This document shows, one piece after another, positions 8,830 to 15,708 of a stretch of 64,000 bases of DNA. The position numbers and the translations under genes were made by a program. The notes under the pieces were generated by a model, which had not been told where the DNA came from, did not search any database, and saw only the letters and a program-made list of their open reading frames with translations. How positions within the stretch are numbered: the first letter of the stretch is position 1; every line of letters begins with the position of its first letter. This stretch comes from Psychrobacillus sp042944905 (GTDB taxonomy: Bacteria; Bacillota; Bacilli; Bacillales_A; Planococcaceae). The stretch is from positions 2,480,001 to 2,544,000 of the forward strand of contig NZ_CP168496.1 of the NCBI RefSeq assembly GCF_042944905.1, in the 5' to 3' direction.

Positions 8830-10017
8830 TTAAAGTTTAGAAAAAGCTTGCTGTAAATCCTCTATTAAGTCTGTAGAGTTTTCTAGACCTACTGATAGTC
8901 GGAGCAATCCATCTGTGATACCCATTTCTAATCTTTCTTTTTCTGGTACGACAGAATGAGTCATCGTTGAAGGATGTTGAATTAGTGTTTCTGCATCTCC
9001 AAGACTTACAGCGATCTTTATTAACTTTAATGCATTCATTAGCTTTTGTGCATTTTTCATCCCACCTTGAACGGTAAATGAAATTAGCCCTCCCCCTGCT
9101 TTCATTTGTTTTTTGGCAATTTCGAATTGAGGGTTGTTCTCATCAAATGGGTAGTAAATATTTTCTACCATAGAACATGATTGTAAAAAAGTGAAAAGAG
9201 CTGCTGCATTTTTTGTATGACGGTCCATCCGTACATGCATTGTTTTCAAACCTCGGATAAGTAACCAAGCATCAAATGGAGAAATGATACCACCATAATC
9301 TTTTTGCACAGACATACGTATTGTCTCTATCTCTTCTTTTTTCTTACCAACAAGAATTCCTGCAATAACATCCCCGTGCCCATTAATATATTTAGTGGCA
9401 CTATGCAATACAAAATCTGCTCCTAACTCCAAAGGGTTCTGTAAATAAGGAGATGAAAAAGTATTATCTACTACTACATGAATGCCGTGTTTTTTTGCAA
9501 CCCGTGTTATTAATCCAATATCCACCATTTCCATTGTAGGATTAATGGGAGTCTCTATATAAATACAAACCGTATTGGGTTTAATAGCTGCTTCAATCTC
9601 TTCTTCTGTTGCTAGTGTTGAAAAGTCATGTGAAATATTGTACTTTTGCTTCAGTATATTTAAAAAGCCGAATGTGCAACCATATATTCCTCGAGTACAA
9701 AGAATATGATCTCCGGTCTTCGTTAAATGAACTAGAATCGTACTAACCGCAGCCATTCCTGAACCAAATGCGAGAGCTCCTTCCCCGTATTCCAGTGCGG
9801 CCATTCGCTCTTCTAGTACTTTGACTGTCGGATTCCCTAATCTCGAGTAAATTCCACCCGTTTCTTCTCCTGCAAACCTACTTGCACCTTGTTCAGCCGT
9901 TTCAAATGCAAATGTGGAAGTTTGATACAGAGGAACTGACAGACTATCATGATGATTCACAGAACTATACCCTTTATGAATGTATAATGTTTCCTTTTGA
10001 TAATTTTCTTTATCCAT
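8830..10017 (-). CDS. Methionine gamma-lyase
   Basis: A PLP enzyme of the Cys/Met metabolism family that cleaves methionine to methanethiol, 2-oxobutyrate and ammonia. The PLP lysine is Lys209 in HSATKYINGHGD. The residues GIYGCTFGF (Tyr112, Cys114) match the methionine gamma-lyase signature, in which this cysteine separates it from cystathionine lyases. The start at 10017 follows GGGGTG and gives 395 residues; the longer frame upstream runs through the promoter and into ytrP, so it is spurious. A perfect cre site overlaps the likely transcription start, so carbon catabolite control is expected. Cystathionine gamma-lyase activity is the main alternative. Confidence 0.85.
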   Translation of the reverse strand: MDKENYQKETLYIHKGYSSVNHHDSLSVPLYQTSTFAFETAEQGASRFAGEETGGIYSRLGNPTVKVLEERMAALEYGEGALAFGSGMAAVSTILVHLTKTGDHILCTRGIYGCTFGFLNILKQKYNISHDFSTLATEEEIEAAIKPNTVCIYIETPINPTMEMVDIGLITRVAKKHGIHVVVDNTFSSPYLQNPLELGADFVLHSATKYINGHGDVIAGILVGKKKEEIETIRMSVQKDYGGIISPFDAWLLIRGLKTMHVRMDRHTKNAAALFTFLQSCSMVENIYYPFDENNPQFEIAKKQMKAGGGLISFTVQGGMKNAQKLMNALKLIKIAVSLGDAETLIQHPSTMTHSVVPEKERLEMGITDGLLRLSVGLENSTDLIEDLQQAFSKL

Positions 10018-10034
10018 TTTCACTGCACCCCTTT

Positions 10035-10057
10035 TGTAAACGCTTACATTTATTTTA
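10035..10057 (-). promoter_or_regulatory. cre site (CcpA operator) at the methionine gamma-lyase promoter
   Basis: TGTAAGCGTTTACA (10035-10048 on the minus strand) is a perfect palindromic match to the CcpA cre consensus. A plausible -10 box, TAAAAT, lies just upstream at 10052-10057, so the operator covers the predicted start of transcription. That location normally means repression by CcpA, which is encoded in this window at 23056-24054. Confidence 0.85.
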
Positions 10058-10069
10058 CACGGAATGATA

Positions 10070-10112
10070 CAAAAAGAAAAGGCACTCATCCTATGAAAGA
10101 TGAGATGCCTCG
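10070..10112 (-). terminator. Terminator overlapping the end of ytrP
   Basis: GAGGCATCTCATC / GATGAGTGCCTTTTC hairpin followed by TTTTCTTTTT on the minus strand. It begins inside the last codons of the GGDEF gene and separates it from methionine gamma-lyase. Confidence 0.7.
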
Positions 10113-11956
10113 AAAATACGCAACTGATTTTTCCCGTTATTTTTCGCTTCATATAAAGCCATATCTGCATAATGGAAGAGATTGTGAAAAGTTACCTTAT
10201 GTTCTCTTTCCCAAACACTCACTCCCATTGAAACTGTTACACTTGGATTTGTTTGCTTCGGAATTTGGGCTAATATTTGTTTCGATTCTTCGATCCCTTG
10301 TGTAATAGTCATTTGTGAGAAATAGATAGCAAGTTCTTCTCCACCCCATCTAGCTCCAATCCCTATTCCATCTGTTCGTTTTTGAATAATTGAAGCAATT
10401 TTTTTTATTATTTCATCTCCGACTTGATGACCATAGGTATCATTCACTTGTTTAAAATTATCGATATCCAAGAGTATGAAGACACCTCGATCTTCATTTT
10501 CCAGTGATGTTTCCACATATTTGTCTAAATATTTTCTCGCATAGAGATTAGTTAAATGATCACGATTCACCATTTCTTGCAATTTATGACGTAATTTTGA
10601 GTTACTAATTGCAAGGGAGGAGTGTTGAATTAACGATTGCATTAATTTAAAGCTGTCGAATGAAAAGAAGTATGGTTCTCTATGTAGCACAAGACTGAAT
10701 CCCGTTATATGATTTTGCTCTTTTAACGGTATGGCAACTAGGGAACGATATTCATATTTTAGATCTGCAAGACGATTGAAATCTGCAATAAAAAGAGGGT
10801 CTCTCATTTTAATAAAATGATTAACTACATGTTGGATATATAATTGTCCATCAATCCTATGAAAAAATTCTGAACTTGCTGAGGATACTTGGTATTCCTC
10901 CTCTTCTCCTAAAAAGACGAAACAAGTTTGTTCTGGATGAAACGATTTCATTAATTGATTTCGTAAAAACAAAAGCATTTCTTCTAGCGATAAATTCATA
11001 TTTAGCTTATGTGATGTTTCATTAATTAATTGTAAATCTGCTACCAATCGATGTGATTGGATATATAATTTTGCATTTTCTAATGCATTTCCAGTAGCAG
11101 ACGCAAGCAATGAAGCAAATTCTTTTTGTCTTACCGAAAATAAATAATCAAGTGGTGTAGACATCTGCATAATACCGTAAATGCCTTGTTTACCTTTAAT
11201 AGGAACATTTAATAAGCGAACCCCTAAATCTGTTGCTAGTTCAGATGTAATCTCACCCGAAACATATGCTTCTATTGTCGCCTGCCTTTCTGATGTGTAG
11301 TCAAACAACTTATAAGGAATCGATGTCTTTCTTTCTTGGTCATTTGATAATATTAAAATGGAATGGAAGCTAGGAAATGCGTCTTGTATAGCATTTAATG
11401 TTCCTTCTAATATCTGACCAATATCAAATGTAGAGTGAAACATTTTCGTTACATTAAATAGGTTTCGATATTGATGTTCCTGGTGAGTTAATAAGATTGT
11501 TTTCCTTATTGTTTGCACTAATTTACTAAGTAAAATGATAAAATCATTTACTTCTGAAGAGCAGGAAAATTTTTTCCATTTAGAAGTAGACTCCATAGTC
11601 AACAATCCTAAAGGTTGGTTCTCCATATCTCTTAACAGAATGGCTACTTCCCCATCGGTCAAACACTTTTTTGGAAGCAATGGAACAAACGTAAAGCTTT
11701 TTTCAAAAAAAAATGATTCAATCTCAATCCATTTAATCGCATTTATTTTTTTTGTCATTGAATGATTCCATTTTAGCTGTAAAAATGTATCTGCATCATA
11801 AATATAGTAATTAGCTTCTTCGACGTCGAAAAATTCTGAAAGTACAGCTTTTAAATCGTCAAACCAATTAAAACTAGATACATGTGAGAAGGCACTTTCA
11901 GTCCATATGTCTAGCATACGGCTTTTCATTTGTTCCATTATTGTTGTTTCTGTCAT
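10091..11956 (-). CDS. ytrP: GAF-GAF-GGDEF protein, probable diguanylate cyclase (YtrP-like)
   Basis: 621 residues with two or three GAF-like sensory segments (roughly 1-160, 170-310, 320-450) and a C-terminal GGDEF domain (about 455-615). The signature reads RWGGEELAIYF near residue 545, and the upstream ILLDIDNFKQVNDTYGH motif with its metal-binding aspartates is intact, so cyclase activity is plausible. I see no RxxD inhibitory site five residues before the signature, so product inhibition may be absent. No transmembrane helices are visible. AGAGGTG precedes the ATG. The B. subtilis homologue lies at the same place next to rpsD. Confidence 0.88.
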   Translation of the reverse strand: MTETTIMEQMKSRMLDIWTESAFSHVSSFNWFDDLKAVLSEFFDVEEANYYIYDADTFLQLKWNHSMTKKINAIKWIEIESFFFEKSFTFVPLLPKKCLTDGEVAILLRDMENQPLGLLTMESTSKWKKFSCSSEVNDFIILLSKLVQTIRKTILLTHQEHQYRNLFNVTKMFHSTFDIGQILEGTLNAIQDAFPSFHSILILSNDQERKTSIPYKLFDYTSERQATIEAYVSGEITSELATDLGVRLLNVPIKGKQGIYGIMQMSTPLDYLFSVRQKEFASLLASATGNALENAKLYIQSHRLVADLQLINETSHKLNMNLSLEEMLLFLRNQLMKSFHPEQTCFVFLGEEEEYQVSSASSEFFHRIDGQLYIQHVVNHFIKMRDPLFIADFNRLADLKYEYRSLVAIPLKEQNHITGFSLVLHREPYFFSFDSFKLMQSLIQHSSLAISNSKLRHKLQEMVNRDHLTNLYARKYLDKYVETSLENEDRGVFILLDIDNFKQVNDTYGHQVGDEIIKKIASIIQKRTDGIGIGARWGGEELAIYFSQMTITQGIEESKQILAQIPKQTNPSVTVSMGVSVWEREHKVTFHNLFHYADMALYEAKNNGKNQLRIFEASHLS

Positions 11957-12099
11957 TTTAACACCTCTTAGCTTTCCAAGAGTGAATATGTTACTTTTAT
12001 CATATACATTATAATTCTATTTGACTATACATCTCATAATTTGTCAATTGATTTCCTATTAGCATATAAGTAATTTATTTTAAGAAAGAATGAATTATA

Positions 12100-12128
12100 T
12101 TGACTTTAGTCGGTTCAAAAGTTACAAT
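12100..12128 (+). promoter_or_regulatory. Sigma-A promoter of rpsD
   Basis: TTGACT (12100-12105) and TACAAT (12123-12128) are separated by exactly 17 bp, giving a leader of about 190 nt before rpsD. Confidence 0.8.
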
Positions 12129-12134
12129 GAAATT

Positions 12135-12325
12135 TGTGTAAAATAAATGCAGCAGTTGTATGATCTAGATTGCTCATTTTGTTCCTCTATTCAACAGAAT
12201 AGATGGTGTATCCCGTAACCCTTTGGCTGCATGGGCGATGATACATGAAAACAAAATGGTACTAGTTTGGATACATCTGGTCTTATTTTACAACAAAATA
12301 AAACCAATAATAGGAGGAATCTTTC
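12135..12325 (+). ncRNA. Structured rpsD leader, probable ribosomal protein S4 autoregulatory RNA
   Basis: The long transcribed leader contains several complementary segments, such as CATTTTGTT with AACAAAATG and TTATTTTAC near the ribosome-binding site with complementary AAAATAA. In B. subtilis, S4 represses its own gene rpsD through a structured leader of similar size. I infer the same here from position, length and pairing potential, not from a matched covariance model. Confidence 0.6.
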
Positions 12326-12928
12326 ATGTCACGTTATACAGGTCCAGCATGGAAATTATCACGTCGTCTTGGTATCTCACTAAGCGGTACTGGTAAAGAA
12401 TTAGAAAAACGCGCGTATGCACCAGGACAACACGGTCCAACACAACGCAAAAAATTAACAGAGTACGGTCTTCAATTACAAGAAAAACAAAAACTTCGTC
12501 ACACTTATGGTGTTAACGAACGTCAATTCCGTACTTTATTTGATAAAGCTGGTAAAATGCAAGGTAAACATGGTGAAAACTTCATGATTCTTCTTGAAAC
12601 TCGCCTGGATAACGTTGTATACCGTTTAGGTCTTGCTCGCACTCGTCGTGGAGCTCGTCAATTAGTTAACCATGGTCACGTAATGGTCGATGGTAAACGC
12701 GTTGATATTCCTTCATTCCGTTTAAAAGCAGGTCAAGAAATTTCTCTTCGTGAAAAATCTCAAAACCTTGACGTTGTAAACGAATCAATGGAAGTTAACA
12801 GCTTCGTACCTGATTACTTAACATTTGATGCAGACAAAAAAGTTGGTACTTTCGTTCGTCTTCCAGAACGTAGCGAACTTTCTGCTGAAATTAACGAAGC
12901 TCTTATCGTTGAGTTCTACTCTCGTTAA
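12326..12928 (+). CDS. rpsD: 30S ribosomal protein S4
   Basis: Primary 16S rRNA-binding protein that nucleates 30S assembly. 200 residues, beginning MSRYTGPAWKLSRRLGISLSG, with the S4 RNA-binding domain at about 90-150 (RLDNVVYRLGLARTRRGARQLVNHGHVMVDG). This is the zinc-independent form, with no N-terminal CXXC motifs. AGGAGG lies 8 bases before ATG. It is a single-gene operon with its own promoter, leader and terminator. Confidence 0.98.
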   Translation: MSRYTGPAWKLSRRLGISLSGTGKELEKRAYAPGQHGPTQRKKLTEYGLQLQEKQKLRHTYGVNERQFRTLFDKAGKMQGKHGENFMILLETRLDNVVYRLGLARTRRGARQLVNHGHVMVDGKRVDIPSFRLKAGQEISLREKSQNLDVVNESMEVNSFVPDYLTFDADKKVGTFVRLPERSELSAEINEALIVEFYSR

Positions 12929-12956
12929 TAGCTATACTCTGCAAAGAGTATTATTA

Positions 12957-13001
12957 AAAGCCCTAAAATCCTTGATTACTCAAGGTTTTGGGGCTTTTTT
13001 A
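12957..13001 (+). terminator. Terminator of rpsD
   Basis: AAAAGCCCTAAAATCCTTG / CAAGGTTTTGGGGCTTTTTT hairpin with a T-run, about 30 bp past the stop codon. Confidence 0.9.
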
Positions 13002-13065
13002 TTATCTACTATATAAAAAAACCAACCTACCCCGTTTAGAGCAGATCGTCTTTGTGCCACAGTAA

Positions 13066-13320
13066 TTAGTTTATATCCATCTTCATACCTTCGATTAAAT
13101 CGAGTAATCGTTGTTTGGTAACATCTGTCTCTTCTTTCAAAGCTTTAAAGTCATAGCCAGATTTATCTTTATTAACATGTACTTCTAATAAATCTCCTAT
13201 TTTTGCATTTATCGTAAACTTATTTTTTAAAATGACTAGTTTATTTACTTTATTATCTTTTTCCAAAAGAACAACAAAAAAATCATCGAAACGATCAACT
13301 ACGTATCTATTTGAACCCAT
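13066..13320 (-). CDS. DUF3006 domain protein
   Basis: A small 84-residue protein with the DUF3006 pattern: a YVVDRFDDFFVVLLE start, a predicted small beta-barrel, and a KIGDLLEV segment. The family's function is not established; members are often found beside metallo-beta-lactamase-type competence proteins, which is not the case here. GAGGGG precedes the ATG by 9 bases. It is convergent with rpsD. Confidence 0.75.
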   Translation of the reverse strand: MGSNRYVVDRFDDFFVVLLEKDNKVNKLVILKNKFTINAKIGDLLEVHVNKDKSGYDFKALKEETDVTKQRLLDLIEGMKMDIN

Positions 13321-13539
13321 TACGAACAGCCCCTCGACCTATTTAATAAAAATATACTAAAATCAATAATATAAATAAAAAAATGTAGACAATTTGTTTA
13401 TCTATATTATTCTATACTATTTCTTACTCATTTATCATCCTTTTTTGATGAATATTTATATTTTTTTAATATTTTCATGACTATTTGTCTATTTTGTGGA
13501 AACACTAAGAAAGGAATAGCCAAAAAAGGAGGATATCAT

Positions 13540-13707
13540 TTGATAAATAATAATAAGAATAATTTACCAAACGGAAAGTCGAGTAAACAAGGCGTTAGCA
13601 CAAGGTTTAACGAACCCGAAAGATTAAGTGAGGATGATAAAAGAAATCTTCAAGTTAAAGATGGACAACATAATCATCATGTAGACGAACGTGGCGGAGC
13701 AAACTAG
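13540..13707 (+). CDS. Small hydrophilic protein of unknown function
   Basis: A 55-residue frame starting at a TTG at 13540, seven bases after AAAGGAGG, a near-perfect ribosome-binding site. It is very polar, with an Asn-rich start (MINNNKNNLPNG), a Ser/Lys/Glu middle and a His-rich end (QHNHHVDERGGAN); there is no signal or membrane segment. The composition resembles small Bacillus spore proteins, but no family signature is visible and I saw no clear sporulation promoter. Repeat copy C starts just after its stop codon. A longer frame from 13477 lacks a ribosome-binding site. Confidence 0.6.
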   Translation: MINNNKNNLPNGKSSKQGVSTRFNEPERLSEDDKRNLQVKDGQHNHHVDERGGAN

Positions 13708-13716
13708 TGTTTTCAA

Positions 13717-13990
13717 ATCTTAAGAAAAGCTCAAAAGTCCTTTGAGTGTATCTTGTCTTTACTATTTCTCGAGTGCTTTGGACGAAACATTTGCTACACT
13801 ATTAACGAAGACTTTTATGGGGAATCTTGTGGCGGATGTTTGTCCGTACCTCTCTTGAAGTGTCTAAAGACAAGGTGTATAAAGTTTGGTTAATGAGGGA
13901 CTAGATTCTTACCTACTCATTTAAAAGCGGACGAAGATACAATTTCGTCCGCTCTGTGCTTCTTTATCAATGGATGCTAACTATTTTTCC
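13717..13990 (+). repeat. Family 1 repeat, copy C (lacks the central hairpin)
   Basis: It contains the 5' module (CTTTGAGTGTATCTTGTC..GTGCTTTGGACGAAACATT..CTACACTATTAAC), then jumps directly to AATCTTGTGGCGGATGTTTGTCC and the 3' module, ending with the AGCGGACGAAG...CTTCGTCCGCT-type inverted repeat (13926-13953). The central hairpin of copies A, B and D is cleanly missing. It begins about 10 bp after the small gene at 13540-13707, on the same strand. Confidence 0.85.
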
Positions 13991-14052
13991 CAAGCACTAC
14001 CCATTCTAATAATATAACCACTGTATCATATAAGCTTTCTATTTTAAGAAAA

Positions 14053-14092
14053 AGTAAAGCTACTTCCCTGTTATAGAGAAGTAGCTACTTTA
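14053..14092 (-). terminator. Terminator of tyrS
   Basis: GTAAAGTAGCTACTTC / GAAGTAGCTTTAC hairpin followed by TTTTTCTT on the minus strand, just after the tyrS stop codon. Confidence 0.85.
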
Positions 14093-14096
14093 CAAA

Positions 14097-15362
14097 TTAT
14101 ACAAACTTAATCATTTTGTAGTTTTTCTTTCCTCGACGGATAATCATAAACTCATCTTCTAAACGATCACTTTCCCCTACTTCATATGCTACATCTGTCA
14201 CTTTTTCACCATTTACTGAAATAGCACCGTTTGCCACATCCTCACGAGCTTGTCTCTTCGATGGAGAAACAGTCGCTTCAACGATAAAATCTACAATATT
14301 TTTCGCATCTTTTGTCATCTCAACGGAAGGTACATCTTTGAAAGCGTCCTTCATTTCTTCTGCAGATAACTCTTTTAAATTTCCGCTAAACAATGCTTGG
14401 GATATCCGAACAGCTTGTTCTAAAGCTTCTTGACCATGTATAAGACGAGTCATTTCTTCTCCAAGGGCAATTTGAGCTTTACGTAAATGTGGCTCATTTT
14501 CCACTGTCTCCTGGAATGCTTCAATTTCGCTTCTTTCTAAAAACGTGAATATTTTCATGTATTTGATAACATCCGAATCCGCTGTATTAATCCAAAATTG
14601 ATAAAACTCATATGGAGATGTCTTTTTTGCGTCTAACCATACAGAACCAGAAGCGGATTTACCGAATTTTGTTCCATCTGCTTTTGTTACTAATGGAATC
14701 GTAATGCCGAATGCTTTTGTTTCTTCTTCATGTGTTTTGCGAATCATTTCAAGACCTGTTGTTATATTCCCCCACTGATCCGATCCACCAATTTGAACAC
14801 GACAATTAAAGTGGTCAAACAAATGTTTGAAATCAATACCTTGTATTAATGTATAAGTAAACTCTGTAAAAGAAAGACCAGTATCTAAACGAGAAGCAAT
14901 TGAATCTTTCCCCAACATATAGTTTATATTAATAAGCTTCCCAAAGTCCCTTAGAAACTCGACTACATTCATCGAGCCATTCCAATCATAGTTGTTTACC
15001 ATTTGAGCACCATTTTCTGCCTGGAAGTCAAAAATTTGCTCCATTTGAGCTTTAATGCCTTGAACATTTTGATCAATTTGCTCGATTGTTTGAAGTTGAC
15101 GTTCTTCTGATCTTCCAGATGGATCCCCAATCATACCCGTTGCTCCACCTACTAAAAGAATTGGTCGATGTCCATGAAGTTGAAATCTTCTAAGTGTAAG
15201 CAACGGAACAATATGCCCAATATGCATGCTATCTGCAGTTGGATCTACTCCACAATATAAAGAAATTTTTTCATTATTTAATAACTCTTCTAATCCCTCT
15301 GCATCCGTTTGTTGGTATAAAAGCCCTCTCCAATTTAAATCTTCTAGTAATGCATTTGACAT
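14097..15362 (-). CDS. tyrS: Tyrosyl-tRNA synthetase
   Basis: Class I synthetase charging tRNA-Tyr. 421 residues with the HIGH motif at 47-50 (MHIGHIVPL), the KMSKS-equivalent KFGKS near residue 230, and a C-terminal S4 RNA-binding domain (about 355-421, SKRQAREDVANGAISVNG). It is expressed from its own promoter through a T-box leader with a TAC (Tyr) specifier. It ends in its own terminator. Confidence 0.98.
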   Translation of the reverse strand: MSNALLEDLNWRGLLYQQTDAEGLEELLNNEKISLYCGVDPTADSMHIGHIVPLLTLRRFQLHGHRPILLVGGATGMIGDPSGRSEERQLQTIEQIDQNVQGIKAQMEQIFDFQAENGAQMVNNYDWNGSMNVVEFLRDFGKLININYMLGKDSIASRLDTGLSFTEFTYTLIQGIDFKHLFDHFNCRVQIGGSDQWGNITTGLEMIRKTHEEETKAFGITIPLVTKADGTKFGKSASGSVWLDAKKTSPYEFYQFWINTADSDVIKYMKIFTFLERSEIEAFQETVENEPHLRKAQIALGEEMTRLIHGQEALEQAVRISQALFSGNLKELSAEEMKDAFKDVPSVEMTKDAKNIVDFIVEATVSPSKRQAREDVANGAISVNGEKVTDVAYEVGESDRLEDEFMIIRRGKKNYKMIKFV

Positions 15363-15384
15363 TCTAATCTCCTCCTAAATAAAA

Positions 15385-15610
15385 TAAAAAAGCCCCTGCA
15401 CGAAATAAATCATGCAGGGACGCTTTGTCAATTAGCGCGGTACCACCCAGCTTGAAGGAAAAATCCTTCCGCTTCAATCACGATATCGTTGTGAAAACGT
15501 CTAACTCCAAGCCTGTAATTCGTTTTTATACACTGACTAGCTTTCACCAACCGCTAGTTCTCTACACAGTATGTACAAACACTACTTCGGACTTTTCTTC
15601 GTTAAAATAT
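15385..15610 (-). promoter_or_regulatory. T-box riboswitch, tyrosine-specific
   Basis: The conserved T-box GGGTGGTACCGCG lies at 15437-15449 on the minus strand and is followed by a terminator hairpin (CCCTGCATGA / TCGTGCAGGG plus T-run, 15388-15420). In stem I the loop GAATTACAGGC carries a TAC tyrosine codon as specifier. Uncharged tRNA-Tyr would pair here and with the T-box, allowing antitermination into tyrS. Confidence 0.93.
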
Positions 15611-15616
15611 ATACCT

Positions 15617-15644
15617 ATTTTACATAATATAAAACGGTTGTCAA
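15617..15644 (-). promoter_or_regulatory. Sigma-A promoter of the tyrS leader
   Basis: TTGACA and TAAAAT are separated by 16 bp on the minus strand, upstream of the T-box leader. Confidence 0.75.
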
Positions 15645-15708
15645 TAACTATCGTCTATTGATAATCGATTATGGTATAATAATCCTTGATTTGGGGGTCG
15701 AGCTATTA

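Noticed and set aside
8830..10170. Longer N-terminus for methionine gamma-lyase from 10170
   Set aside because: It would translate the cre/promoter region and the end of ytrP; a good ribosome-binding site precedes the ATG at 10017, which aligns with the family start.
15488..15501. TGAAAACGTCTAAC in the tyrS leader as a cre site
   Set aside because: It departs from the consensus and lies inside T-box stem sequence.
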